In this document: positions 44,475-53,464 of the stretch, in pieces | Position numbering within the stretch: position 1 is the first letter of the stretch | Layout: each line of letters starts with the position of its first letter | Assembly (NCBI RefSeq): GCF_000382045.1 | Contig: NZ_KB907453.1 | Location: forward strand, 124,001 to 188,000 | Direction: 5' to 3' | Length of the DNA: 64,000 nt | From: Variovorax atrisoli 110B | GTDB lineage: Bacteria; Pseudomonadota; Gammaproteobacteria; Burkholderiales; Burkholderiaceae_C | Position numbers and translations under genes: made by a program | Notes under the pieces: generated by a model | The model's input: only the letters and a program-made list of their open reading frames with translations | Told to the model about the DNA's origin: nothing | Databases searched by the model: none

Positions 44475-46189
44475 TGCGCGCCTGCCTTTCCTTCGGCCTT
44501 GGCGGCGGGCACCGGGTTCGGAACCTGCCGCGCTTCCATCACTGCAGCGCGATAGGCCGTGGGCGTGCGCAGGCCCTCGGCGGTGGCCATCGCGTGGCGC
44601 ATCACCGGTTCGGCCCAGATCGTGAGCGCGATGCCGGCGACGATGAGCCCCGCCACGGGCAGCACTTCGAGCGCCGGCAGCGAGGGCAGGTTGCCATGCG
44701 GCTGGGTCCAGAAATGGCGGATGCCGGTGCGGCTCAGCGCGATCAGCGCGAGGAAGCCCGAGGCGATCAGCAGCACGAGAAAGGTCCAGCCGGCCATGCC
44801 GACGGCGCCGCTGCCGTTCATCAAGCCGGAGAGCATCGCGAACTTGCCGACGAAGCCCGACAGCGGCGGCAGGCCGGTCAGCAGCAGCGTGCAGATCATG
44901 AAGCTCAGGCCGAGAAAGGCGACGCCCGCCGGGATGGCCCGGCCGTAGAGCGCCTGCGCGTCGTCGTCGAGGTTCACGTCGCTCAGCGCGCTCAGGTCTT
45001 CGGCGAGGAAGGGCGCCGTGCCCGCGACCTCGTGCGGCGCCACGCTCATGCCGGCATTGCGCCAGCGCTCGATCATGTCGGTCAGCAGGAAGAAGGCGCT
45101 CACCGCGAGCGTGGAGCTCAGCAGGTAGAAGAGGGCGCCGGCCCACACGGCCGGCTGGCCCAGCCCGACCGCGGCGAGCAGCGTGCCGGCCGACATCAGC
45201 ACGCCGAAGCCCGCGAGATTGGAAAGCCGCTGCGTGCCGAGGATGCCCAGGGCCGCGACGAAGAGCGTGGCGATGCCCGCGCCCACCAGCACCGGCTGGC
45301 CGAAGGCGGCCGAGGCGCCGGTGTCGGGCGCGAACAGCACCGTCCACAGCCGCAGCATGGTGTAGACGCCCAGCTTGGTGAGCAGCGCGAACACCGCGCC
45401 CACCGGCGACACCGCCGCGCTGTAGGCCGGCACCAGCCAGAAGTTGAGCGGCCACGCGCCCGCCTTGGCGAAGAAGGCGGTGAAGAGGATGGCCGTGGCT
45501 GCGTGCACCAGCCCGCGGTCGCCCGGCGAGAGCTCGGCGATGCGCATGCCCAGGTCGGCCATGTTGAGCGTGCCGGTCACGCCGTAGAGGATGGCCGCGC
45601 CGATCAGGAACAGCGAAGAGGCCGCGAGATTGATCGCGATGTAGTGCAGTCCCGCCTGCACGCGCAGCCGGCCCGAACCGTGCAGCAGCAGGCCGTAGGA
45701 GGCCGCGAGCATCACCTCGAAGAACACAAACAGGTTGAACAGGTCGCCGGTGAGGAAGGCGCCGTTCAGGCCCATGAGCTGCAGCTGCAGCAGCGGATGG
45801 AAGTGCACGCCCGCGCGGTCCCAGCGCGAGGTGGAATAGATCGACGCCGCGAAGGCGATCACGCCGGTGAGCGCCACCATCATGGTCGAGAGCCGGTCGG
45901 CCACCAGCACGATGCCGAAGGGTGCGCGCCAGTTGCCCGGCAGGTAGACGCCGATGGAGCCGGGTCCGCCGCCCGTGTCGGGCGCGTTCACCCAGCGCAG
46001 CAGCGCCAGCGCGGCCAGCAGGCCGACCAGGCCGGAGATCACGCTCAGGGCCGACTTGGCGCGCCGGCGGTTCTCGCCCAGCAGCAGCATGAGCGCGGCC
46101 GTGAGCATGGGCACGAGGATCGGCACCGCCACCAGGTGCGGCATGCTGAACTCGAGCAGCTGGTCGAGCAGGTGGAAGATCTCTTTCAT
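44471..46189 (-). CDS. mnhD: Monovalent cation/H+ antiporter subunit D
   Basis: Membrane protein of 572 residues with about 14 helices, homologous to complex I NuoM/N. The proton-antiporter core (about 110-420) has LNGAFLTGDLFNLFVFFEVMLAASYGLLL and FFAKAGAWPLNFWLVPAYSAAVSPV with a conserved Lys. The start has GGGGAAGG at a good distance, supplied by a repeat-like spacer. It is coupled to mnhE by a 4-bp overlap. Confidence 0.9.
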   Translation of the reverse strand: MKEIFHLLDQLLEFSMPHLVAVPILVPMLTAALMLLLGENRRRAKSALSVISGLVGLLAALALLRWVNAPDTGGGPGSIGVYLPGNWRAPFGIVLVADRLSTMMVALTGVIAFAASIYSTSRWDRAGVHFHPLLQLQLMGLNGAFLTGDLFNLFVFFEVMLAASYGLLLHGSGRLRVQAGLHYIAINLAASSLFLIGAAILYGVTGTLNMADLGMRIAELSPGDRGLVHAATAILFTAFFAKAGAWPLNFWLVPAYSAAVSPVGAVFALLTKLGVYTMLRLWTVLFAPDTGASAAFGQPVLVGAGIATLFVAALGILGTQRLSNLAGFGVLMSAGTLLAAVGLGQPAVWAGALFYLLSSTLAVSAFFLLTDMIERWRNAGMSVAPHEVAGTAPFLAEDLSALSDVNLDDDAQALYGRAIPAGVAFLGLSFMICTLLLTGLPPLSGFVGKFAMLSGLMNGSGAVGMAGWTFLVLLIASGFLALIALSRTGIRHFWTQPHGNLPSLPALEVLPVAGLIVAGIALTIWAEPVMRHAMATAEGLRTPTAYRAAVMEARQVPNPVPAAKAEGKAGAQ

Positions 46190-46270
46190 CGGCCTTCCCC
46201 CGGGCTTGCCGCTGCGTGCGCCGCGCCGACCCCCTCAAGGGGGCGCGTGCCTTCGGGCGCTTGCGCGTCG
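46190..46270. repeat. Dispersed intergenic repeat, family 1, diverged copy F
   Basis: GGGCTTGCCGCTGCGTGCGC and GACCCCCTCAAGGGGGCGCG correspond to the first two blocks of the other copies in the same orientation; the CCGGC-hairpin block is replaced. It separates mnhC from mnhD, which in most Mrp operons are adjacent, and provides the ribosome site of mnhD. Confidence 0.55.
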
Positions 46271-46271
46271 C

Positions 46272-46622
46272 TCATTCCGCCTCCTGCCGTTCTTCACCGT
46301 CCACGTGGTCGGTGCCGGTGAGGCCGCGCGAGGCGAGCATCACGACGAGGAAGAGCGCCGTCATCGCGAAGCCGATCACGATGGCGGTGAGCACCAGCGC
46401 CTGCGGCATCGGGTCGGCCGTGTTGGCCAGCGTGGCGGTGAGGCCCTTGACGAGCACCGGCTCGCTGTCGACCTTGAGCCGTCCCATGCTGAAGATGAAG
46501 AGGTTGACCGCGTACGAGATCAGCGTCAGGCCCATGATGACCTGGAAGGTGCGCGGGCGCAGCAGCATGTAGACGCCCGAGCCGGTGAGCACCCCGATGG
46601 CGAGTGCGAGCACGATTTCCAT
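46272..46622 (-). CDS. mnhC: Monovalent cation/H+ antiporter subunit C
   Basis: Protein of 116 residues with three helices, homologous to NuoK. It has RTFQVIMGLTLISYAVNLFIFSMG and MPQALVLTAIVIGFAMTALFLVV, the usual MrpC blocks with the conserved Glu replaced in part by the hydrophobic helix core. The start ATG shares one base with the stop of mnhA (TGATG), so it is translationally coupled. A His/Asp/Glu-rich tail follows the last helix. Confidence 0.88.
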   Translation of the reverse strand: MEIVLALAIGVLTGSGVYMLLRPRTFQVIMGLTLISYAVNLFIFSMGRLKVDSEPVLVKGLTATLANTADPMPQALVLTAIVIGFAMTALFLVVMLASRGLTGTDHVDGEERQEAE

Positions 46623-49570
46623 CAGGCGGCCCCTCCCTCGGAGGTGGGGGCGGCGGTCGCCTCCGCGTCTTTTTCTTTTTGCTCGTCGGCCCAGCGGTGG
46701 CTTCGTATCGACTGGTGGGCCAGCGCGGTCAGGATCAGCATGGTGGCGCCGAGCACCAGCGCGAACACGCCGGTGTCGAAGAAGAGGGCGCTGGGCACGT
46801 GCACCTCGCCCAGGATCGGCAGGTGCAGGTGCGCGGTGTGCGTGGTCAGGAAGGGGTAGCCGAGGAACACCGCACCGGCGCCGGTGGCCAGCGCCAGCAG
46901 CAGGCCGATGGCGATCCAGCGGCGCGGGTAGATGCGCAGGTGCTCCTCCACCCATTCGGTGCCCGAGACGATGAACTGCAGCACCAGCGCCACCGACATC
47001 ACCAGCCCCGCGACGAAGCCGCCGCCCGGCGCGTTGTGGCCGCGCATGAAGAAGTAGACCGACACCAGCACCGATACCGGCAGCAGCAGGCGCACCAGCA
47101 CGGCCGGCACCATCAGGTAGCCGACGGCCGTGTCCTTGGCGCGGCGCGGGTTCAGCAGGTCGCTGCTGCCGTCGTCGGCCTGCAGCCGCTGCTGGATCGG
47201 CAGGGCCATCGATTCGATGGCCGGGCGGAAGCGCCGCAGCAGCGCATACACGGTGAGCGCGACGATGCCGAGCACGGTGATCTCACCGAAGGTGTCGAAG
47301 CCGCGGAAGTCGACCAGCATCACGTTGACCACGTTGGTGCCGCCGCCCTCGGTGAGCGCGCGTTCGAGGAAGAAGGGCGAGATGCTCTGCGGAAAGGTGC
47401 GCGTCATCATGGCCCAGGCCAGCGCGGCCATGCCGCTGCCGGCGATGGCGGCGATCAGCAGGTCGCGGCCGCGCCGGCCCCAGGGCTTGAGCCGTGCGCG
47501 CGCGGGCTGAACCACGTCCTTGCTGCGCATCGGCAGCCAGCGCAGGCCCAGCAGGATCAGCACGGTGGTGACGGCCTCGACCACCAGCTGCGTCAGGGCG
47601 AGGTCGGGCGCAGAGAACCAGATGTAGGTGACGCACGAGACCAGCCCCGCGGCCGCGGCCAGCATCAGTGCCGCCAGCCGGTGGAACTTGGCCTGCCACG
47701 CGGCGGCCACCGCGCAGGTGCCGCCGATGAGCCAGGTCATGGCGAACATCGGCGAGAAGGGCAGCAGCTCGCGCGTGCCGGGCGCGGCGGGCGTGAGCTG
47801 CAGGGAGGCTGTCGCGCCCGCCACCGCCACGACCACCAGCAGCAGCAGTTGCCACTGCATGCGCTTCGTGCCGAAGAGACGGCGGCTGCGCCGGCCGGCC
47901 TCGCTCAGCAGCGCGATCAGGTGCTCGAAGATGACCTGGCCGTCGAAGCGGTGCAGCAGGGGCGTGTTCTCGAGGCCGCCGCGCGCGCGCTGGCGGCGTT
48001 GCAGCAGGTACAGCGCGGCGCCGCCGGCCAGCGCCACGAAGCTCATCAAGAGCGGCAGGTTGAAGCCGTGCCACACGGCCAGGCTGTACTCGGGCAGCGT
48101 GCCGCCGACCACCGGCGATGCAGCCGCGGCGAGCATCGGCCCGACCGACCACGCTGGCGCCACGCCCACCACCAGGCACACCAGCACCAGCAGCTCGACC
48201 GGCACCCGCATCCAGTGCGGCGGTTCGTGCGGATGCTTGGGCACCTCGTCGCCGCAGGGCGGCCCGAAGAACACGTCGAAGACGAAGCGCGCCGAGTAGG
48301 CCACGCTGAAGATGCCGGCCAGCGTGGCGATCAGCGGCAGGCTGAGGTCGACCCACGGCGTGGCCTGGATGAACACCGTCTCCGCGAAGAACATCTCCTT
48401 CGAGAGGAAGCCGTTGAGCAGCGGCACGCCGGCCATCGATGCGCTCGCGATGATGGCCAGCGTGCCGGTGATCGGCATGAGCCGCATCAGGCCGCTGAGC
48501 TTGCGGATGTCGCGCGTGCCCGTCTCGTGGTCGATGATGCCGGCCGCCATGAAGAGCGACGCCTTGAAGGTGGCGTGGTTCATCACGTGGAAGACCGCCG
48601 CCACCGCCGCGAGCGGGCTGTTCAGCCCCAGCAGCAGCGTGATGAGCCCGAGGTGCGAGATGGTGGAGTAGGCCAGCAGCGCCTTCAGGTCGCGCTGGAA
48701 CATCGCGATGAAGCCGCCGAGCAGCAGCGTGACGGCACCGGCACCGCCCACCATCCAGAACCACTGCTCGGTGCCCGAGAGCACCGGCCACAGCCGCGCC
48801 ATCAGGAACACGCCCAGCTTCACCATGGTGGCCGAGTGCAGGTAGGCCGACACCGGCGTGGGCGCTGCCATGGCGCGCGGCAGCCAGAAGTGGAAGGGGA
48901 ACTGCGCGCTCTTGGTGAAGGCGCCCAGCAATATCAGCGTGAGAGCCGTCGGATACAGCGCGTGCGCGCGGATGAGCTCGCCCGAGGCCAGCACCGTGTC
49001 GAGCTCGTAGCTGCCGGTGATGCGGCCCAGCACCAGCACGCCCGCCAGCAGGCACAGCCCGCCCGCGCCGGTGACCGTGAGCGCCATGCGCGCGCCGCGC
49101 CGCGCGTCGCGGCGGTGGTGCCAGTAGCCGATCAGCAGGAAGGAGAACAGGCTGGTGAGCTCCCAGAACAGCACCATCTGGATCAGGTTGCCCGAGAGCA
49201 CCACGCCCATCATCGCGCCCATGAACGCGAGGAAGAACGAGAAGAAGCGAGGCACCGGGTCGGAGGCCGACATGTAGTAGCGCGCGTACAGCACCACCAG
49301 CGCGCCGATACCCAGCACCAGCATGCAGAAGAGCCACGCGAAGCCGTCCATGCGGAACACGAGGTTCAGGCCCAGTGCGGGCAGCCATTCGATCTGCTGC
49401 CGCAGCACGCCGCCGTTGGCGATCTTGGGGAAGAACCATGCGGCCTGGATGGCGCAACCCAGCGCGACCAGCCCCGCCAGCGTCGACTCCCTATTGCGCG
49501 CGTTGGAAGGCATCAACGCGGCCAGCACGCTGGCGATGAAGGGGAGGGCGACGAGAAAGACCAGGGGCAT
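46622..49570 (-). CDS. mnhA: Monovalent cation/H+ antiporter subunits A and B fused (MrpAB/PhaAB)
   Basis: Membrane protein of 982 residues, first gene of the Mrp operon. The N-terminal two thirds are MrpA: an antiporter core homologous to NuoL (about 1-500, with LVFRMDGFAWLFCMLVLGIGALVVLYARYY and the Lys-bearing FTKSAQFPFHFWLPRAM). The C-terminal third is MrpB-like (about 830-965, with AVGYLMVPAVLVRLLLPVSVLVSVYFFMRGHNAPGGGFVAGL). The A-B fusion is normal in proteobacterial Pha systems. It transports Na+ or K+ outward in exchange for protons. The upstream 87 bp (49571-49657) are noncoding, with no promoter I could define. Confidence 0.9.
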   Translation of the reverse strand: MPLVFLVALPFIASVLAALMPSNARNRESTLAGLVALGCAIQAAWFFPKIANGGVLRQQIEWLPALGLNLVFRMDGFAWLFCMLVLGIGALVVLYARYYMSASDPVPRFFSFFLAFMGAMMGVVLSGNLIQMVLFWELTSLFSFLLIGYWHHRRDARRGARMALTVTGAGGLCLLAGVLVLGRITGSYELDTVLASGELIRAHALYPTALTLILLGAFTKSAQFPFHFWLPRAMAAPTPVSAYLHSATMVKLGVFLMARLWPVLSGTEQWFWMVGGAGAVTLLLGGFIAMFQRDLKALLAYSTISHLGLITLLLGLNSPLAAVAAVFHVMNHATFKASLFMAAGIIDHETGTRDIRKLSGLMRLMPITGTLAIIASASMAGVPLLNGFLSKEMFFAETVFIQATPWVDLSLPLIATLAGIFSVAYSARFVFDVFFGPPCGDEVPKHPHEPPHWMRVPVELLVLVCLVVGVAPAWSVGPMLAAAASPVVGGTLPEYSLAVWHGFNLPLLMSFVALAGGAALYLLQRRQRARGGLENTPLLHRFDGQVIFEHLIALLSEAGRRSRRLFGTKRMQWQLLLLVVVAVAGATASLQLTPAAPGTRELLPFSPMFAMTWLIGGTCAVAAAWQAKFHRLAALMLAAAAGLVSCVTYIWFSAPDLALTQLVVEAVTTVLILLGLRWLPMRSKDVVQPARARLKPWGRRGRDLLIAAIAGSGMAALAWAMMTRTFPQSISPFFLERALTEGGGTNVVNVMLVDFRGFDTFGEITVLGIVALTVYALLRRFRPAIESMALPIQQRLQADDGSSDLLNPRRAKDTAVGYLMVPAVLVRLLLPVSVLVSVYFFMRGHNAPGGGFVAGLVMSVALVLQFIVSGTEWVEEHLRIYPRRWIAIGLLLALATGAGAVFLGYPFLTTHTAHLHLPILGEVHVPSALFFDTGVFALVLGATMLILTALAHQSIRSHRWADEQKEKDAEATAAPTSEGGAA

Positions 49571-49657
49571 TGGGGTCGATTCTATCGGGCGACCCTATGG
49601 AATCCCTTATCTATAACCGCAAGACATAAGGCAGTTTTAGTGCGGTTTTCATCTGCT

Positions 49658-50035
49658 TCAGGAAGCGAAAGCCTGCACGCTGCGGATGCCGAGCCAGGTG
49701 AGGAAGAGCGACCCGCCCAGATGGGCGGCTGCAGTCACCATGGCCACGCCGAGCCTGCCTTCCAGCAGCATGGTCGTGACCTCGGCCGAGAAGCTCGAGA
49801 AGGTGGTGAGCCCGCCCAGGAAGCCCGTCACCAGCGCGAGCCGCCAGACGGGATCGAGATCGGGCAGCAGCTGGAAGGTGGCGACGGCGATCCCTATGAG
49901 GTAGCCGCCGATCAGGTTGGCCGCCAGCGTGCCCCAGGGCATGAGGCCGCCGACGCCGAACCACAGGGCCAGGCCCCAGCGGGCCAGGGCGCCGATCGAG
50001 GCGCCGATGCAGATGGCGATGATTGGAAGGAGCAT
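49658..50035 (-). CDS. crcB: Fluoride ion channel CrcB/FluC
   Basis: Protein of 125 residues with four helices and all CrcB motifs: IGASIGALARWGLA, GTLAANLIGGYLIGIA, TGFLGGLTTFSSFS. The GGLTTFSSF motif lines the fluoride pore of the dimer. Exports F- passively. No fluoride riboswitch is visible upstream; the gene begins 10 bp after the TRAP large-permease stop, so it may be read from that operon. Confidence 0.93.
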   Translation of the reverse strand: MLLPIIAICIGASIGALARWGLALWFGVGGLMPWGTLAANLIGGYLIGIAVATFQLLPDLDPVWRLALVTGFLGGLTTFSSFSAEVTTMLLEGRLGVAMVTAAAHLGGSLFLTWLGIRSVQAFAS

Positions 50036-50045
50036 GCCCTGATTG

Positions 50046-51347
50046 TCAGGGCGCCATCTGCTGAGGCAGCCAGGTCACGAGTTGCGGCACGAAGTAGATG
50101 ATGAGCACCGCCGCCACCATGAGGAAGAACATCGGCAGCGTGACGCGCGCGATGTAGAGCAGGTCCTTGCCCGTCATGCCCTGCAGTACGAACAGGTTGA
50201 AGCCCACGGGCGGCGTGATCTGCGCCATCTCGACCACCAGCACGATGAAGATGCCGAACCAGACCGGGTCGATGCCCGCCGCGTTCACGGTCGGCATGAT
50301 CACGCCCATGGTCAGCACGACCATCGAGATGCCGTCGAGGAAGCAGCCGAGAACGATATAGAACGCCGCCAGCATCAGGATCAGCTGGAACTTCGACAGG
50401 CCCAGCGAGCCGATCCATTCGGCCAGGTGCCGTGGCAGACCGATGTAGCCCATGGCCAACGTGAGGAAGGCAGCGCCCGCGAGGATCAGCGCCATCATGC
50501 AGTACAGCCGCGTGGCGCCAAGCAGCGCCTCCTTGAAGCTGTTCCACGTCAGCGAGCCCTGCGCGGCCGAAATGACCATCGCGCCCACCACGCCCACCGC
50601 AGCCGCCTCGGTTGCCGTGGCGATGCCCGCGTAGATGGAGCCGAGCACCGACAGGATCAGCAGCGCCACCGGGATCAGCGACATCGAAGCCCTGAGCTTC
50701 TCGGCGAAGGGCAGCTTCGCGTCGGCCGGCGGCACCCGGTCGGGATTGCGCAGCGCCCAGAAAACGATGTAGCCCGAGAAAAGCAGCGCCAGCATGATGC
50801 CGGGGATGACGCCCGCGATGAACAGCCGCGCGATCGACACGTCCGCGCTCACGCCGTAGACGATCATGATGATCGAGGGTGGGATCAGCAGCCCCAGCGT
50901 GCCGGCGCCGGCCAGCGTACCGATGACCATGTCGTCGGGGTAGCCGCGCCGCTTGAGCTCGGGCAGGCTCATCTTGCCGATGGTGGCGCAGGTCGCGGCG
51001 CTGGACCCGGACACCGCGGCGAACACCGCGCAACCCGCCACGTTGGTGTGCAGAAGCCGGCCGGGCAGGCTCTGCATCCACGGGGCGAGGCCCTTGAACA
51101 TGTCCTGCGAGAGCCGCGTGCGGAACAGGATCTCGCCCATCCACACGAACAGCGGCAGCGCGGTGAGCGTCCAGCTGGATGCCGATCCCCAGATGGTCAC
51201 GGCCATGGCGTCGCCCGCCGGGCGCGAGGAAAAAATCTGCATGGCGATCCACGCCACGCCCGAGAGCGTGAGGCCGATCCAGACGCCGCTGCCGAGGATG
51301 AGGAACAGAGCGGCGATCAGCACGCCCGCGATGGCGATGTCACTCAT
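50046..51347 (-). CDS. TRAP transporter large permease (DctM)
   Basis: Protein of 433 residues of the standard DctM length with 12 helices. The DctM motifs are FVWMGEILFRTRLSQDMFKGLAPWM, AVSGSSAATCATIGKMSLPELKRRGY, GAGTLGLLIPPSIIMIVYG and the late FLDGISMVVLTMGVIMPTV. It overlaps the small permease gene by 8 bp. Symporter part of a second TRAP system, for which the receptor gene is the first of the operon. Confidence 0.92.
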   Translation of the reverse strand: MSDIAIAGVLIAALFLILGSGVWIGLTLSGVAWIAMQIFSSRPAGDAMAVTIWGSASSWTLTALPLFVWMGEILFRTRLSQDMFKGLAPWMQSLPGRLLHTNVAGCAVFAAVSGSSAATCATIGKMSLPELKRRGYPDDMVIGTLAGAGTLGLLIPPSIIMIVYGVSADVSIARLFIAGVIPGIMLALLFSGYIVFWALRNPDRVPPADAKLPFAEKLRASMSLIPVALLILSVLGSIYAGIATATEAAAVGVVGAMVISAAQGSLTWNSFKEALLGATRLYCMMALILAGAAFLTLAMGYIGLPRHLAEWIGSLGLSKFQLILMLAAFYIVLGCFLDGISMVVLTMGVIMPTVNAAGIDPVWFGIFIVLVVEMAQITPPVGFNLFVLQGMTGKDLLYIARVTLPMFFLMVAAVLIIYFVPQLVTWLPQQMAP

Positions 51348-51849
51348 GGCGAAGCGCCTCCGTTTCGGCCGGCTTGGCGGGGCGGCCGCGCCACTCGATC
51401 ACGAACTCGTCCAGCGACGCGACCGCGAAGACGATGGCGCCGAGCGCCATCGACAGCTGCGGAATCCACAGCGGCGTGGCGTCGTTGCTGGTGGAGATGT
51501 CGTGGTAGTCGTAGGACTGCCAGGCCAGCCGCATGCTGTACCAGGCGAACAGCAGCGCCAGCAGCGCCGCCGCGCCCATCGCCCACCGCTCCAGCCACCG
51601 CTGTGCCGCGGGCGGCAGGTTCTGCAGCACCAGCGTCACGCGGATGTGTTCGCCGCGCTTGAGTGTGTGCGCGAGCGCCATGAAGCCAGCGCCGGCCATC
51701 AGGTAGCCGGCGTAGGCGTCGATGCCGGGGATGTTGAAATGCAGCTGCCGACCGAGGATGGACAGCAGCACCATCACCAGCAGGCCGATCATAAAAAGCG
51801 CCGCCAGTGCGGCGGCGCTCATGTAGAGAAAGTCGAGCGTCTTGCGCAT
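51340..51849 (-). CDS. TRAP transporter small permease (DctQ)
   Basis: Protein of 169 residues with four helices. AYAGYLMAGAGFMALAHTLKRGEHIRVTLVLQNL is the DctQ core, with the conserved RGEHIRV. The start ATG is 25 bp after the receptor gene stop. It links receptor and large permease. Confidence 0.88.
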   Translation of the reverse strand: MRKTLDFLYMSAAALAALFMIGLLVMVLLSILGRQLHFNIPGIDAYAGYLMAGAGFMALAHTLKRGEHIRVTLVLQNLPPAAQRWLERWAMGAAALLALLFAWYSMRLAWQSYDYHDISTSNDATPLWIPQLSMALGAIVFAVASLDEFVIEWRGRPAKPAETEALRHE

Positions 51850-51874
51850 CGGGTGCGTTCGGTTCGAGTCCGCG

Positions 51875-52843
51875 TCACATCTTCTTGTAGGCGTCGATCA
51901 CGGCCTGCCCTTCGGCGCCGGCCTTCTCGGTCCACTCCTTGATCATGGTGTCGCCGACCTTCTTCATGTCTGCCTTGAGCTGTGCGGAGGGCACGTGCAC
52001 CGTCATGCCGTTCTTCTTGAGCAGGTCGAGGTACTCCAGGTTCTTCTTCTTCGACAGCTCCCAGCCGCGCTTCTCGGCGTCGGCCGCAGCCTTCAGCACT
52101 GCGTCCTGCGTAGGCTTGTCGAGGGCGTCGAAGGCCTTCTTGTTCATGAGCACCGCATTCTTCGGCAGCCAGGCCTGCGTGTCGTAGAAGTTCTTGATGT
52201 ACTCGTAGGTCTTGGTGTCGTAGCCGGTGGAGCCTGAGGACATGTACGACTCGATCACGCCGGTTGCCATGGCCTGGGAGAGCTCGGCCTGCTGCACCGT
52301 GACCGGCTGGGCGCCGACGAGCTCGCCGATGCGCGCGGTGGCGGGGCTGTAGGCGCGCCACTTCACGCCCTTCAGGTCGGCGGCCGACGCGATCTCCTTC
52401 TTCACGAAGATGCCCTGCGGCGGCCATGCCACCGTGTAGAGCAGCACGATGCCCTGTTCGCCCAGCTTCTTCTCCAGTGCAGGCTTCTGCGCCTGATAGA
52501 GCTTCCACGCCGCGTCGTAGCTGTCGGCGAGGAAGGGAATGCCATCGGCTCCGAACATCTGCCATTCGTTCTGGTAGTTCACGAGCAGGATCTCGCCGAG
52601 CTGGGCCTGGCCACCCTGCACCGCGCGCTTGATCTCCGGCGCCTTGAACAGCGAGGCGTTGGCATGCACCGTGATCTTGAGCTTGCCGCCGCTGCCCTTT
52701 TCCACGTCGCTCGCGAACTGCGTGATGTTCTCCGTGTGGAAGTTGGTCGCGGGGTAGGCGGTGGGCAGGTCCCACTTGGTCTGCGCGAAGGCTGCGGCGC
52801 CGAGGGTCAGGCCAGCGAGGGCGATGCCGAACTTGTGATTCAT
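51875..52843 (-). CDS. TRAP transporter substrate-binding protein (DctP)
   Basis: Periplasmic receptor of 322 residues. The signal peptide is MNHKFGIALAGLTLGAAAFAQ. The mature part starts TKWDLPTAYPATNFHTENI, and the Arg that clamps a carboxylate lies in AADLKGVKWRAYSPATARI (near residue 150). NYQNEWQMFGADGIPFLADSYD and VPSAQLKADMKKVGDTMI are typical of DctP. The start at 52843 was chosen from the signal peptide. It binds a carboxylate; identity unknown. Confidence 0.9.
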   Translation of the reverse strand: MNHKFGIALAGLTLGAAAFAQTKWDLPTAYPATNFHTENITQFASDVEKGSGGKLKITVHANASLFKAPEIKRAVQGGQAQLGEILLVNYQNEWQMFGADGIPFLADSYDAAWKLYQAQKPALEKKLGEQGIVLLYTVAWPPQGIFVKKEIASAADLKGVKWRAYSPATARIGELVGAQPVTVQQAELSQAMATGVIESYMSSGSTGYDTKTYEYIKNFYDTQAWLPKNAVLMNKKAFDALDKPTQDAVLKAAADAEKRGWELSKKKNLEYLDLLKKNGMTVHVPSAQLKADMKKVGDTMIKEWTEKAGAEGQAVIDAYKKM

Positions 52844-52961
52844 GAGCTCTCCGGAACGTATGGAATTGATGACGCAAATGAGCTTACGTGCAAATTCCGG
52901 GCCACTTGCTGAGGCCTTTCCCTGCCATCTCCCCGGTCGTCTCCCTGACAGGGCGCGCATG

Positions 52962-52982
52962 AAAAAGCCGCCCGAAGGCGGC
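52962..52982 (-). terminator. Intrinsic terminator after the helix-hairpin-helix gene
   Basis: On the leftward strand GCCGCC-TTCG-GGCGGC (6-bp stem, UUCG tetraloop, 52967-52982) is followed by TTTTTC. It lies 26 bp past the stop codon at 53008 and should separate that gene from the TRAP operon. Confidence 0.85.
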
Positions 52983-53007
52983 CTTGCATATTTCTATCGG
53001 AGCGAGA

Positions 53008-53328
53008 TCAGGGCTTGGCGGCCTTCGCTTCCTTCGTTCCTTTGGAGGAGGCCGGTGCCGCGTCGCCGAAGCCCTTGCCATTGACCGTCAGGCCTTCGGC
53101 GGACAGCTTGGCCGCCTTCTTCTCCTTGACGCCTTTCACGCGCTGCATGAAGTCGGGCCAGTCCTTGAACTCGCCCTGCTTGCGCGCGTCGAGGATGCGC
53201 TTGGACATTGACGGGCCGACGCCCTTGATGCCGTCGAGATCGGCTTCCGTGCCCTTGTTGACATCGACGGCCGCGGATGCGGCGATCGCGAACAGCATGG
53301 CGGTGGTGGCCAGGATCTTCTTGAACAT
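53008..53328 (-). CDS. Helix-hairpin-helix exported protein (ComEA-like)
   Basis: Protein of 106 residues. A signal peptide (MFKKILATTAMLFAIAASAA) is followed by a double HhH: VDVNKGTEADLDGIKGVGPSMSKRILDARKQGEFKDWPDFMQRVKGVKEKKAAKL. Gly-x-Gly hairpins (KGVGPS) match the ComEA DNA-binding domain. ComEA binds incoming DNA in the periplasm during natural transformation. The Lys/Ala-rich tail is low in complexity. The gene is downstream of lapB, close to where comEA-like genes lie in other Burkholderiales. Competence function is inferred from family only. Confidence 0.82.
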   Translation of the reverse strand: MFKKILATTAMLFAIAASAAVDVNKGTEADLDGIKGVGPSMSKRILDARKQGEFKDWPDFMQRVKGVKEKKAAKLSAEGLTVNGKGFGDAAPASSKGTKEAKAAKP

Positions 53329-53464
53329 GATTGTTAACTCCCTCTATTCGTTGATGAATGACAGCCGACGCAATCGTCGGCCCGCGCTCAACGAGGTAGT
53401 GAAAGAGGGCGTTGACCTATGAAGGCCCCGCAGGCCTTCATGTGACCATTGTTCTGGAACGTGA

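Noticed and set aside
50036..50045. Fluoride riboswitch expected before crcB
   Set aside because: Only 10 bp separate crcB from the upstream stop codon and no such aptamer sequence is visible within the end of the permease gene.
46604..50101. Open frame of 1165 codons on the + strand opposite the Mrp subunit A gene
   Set aside because: It is a shadow of GC-rich third positions of mnhA, runs across several genes, is low in complexity (His/Gln/Arg/Ala) and shows no domain.
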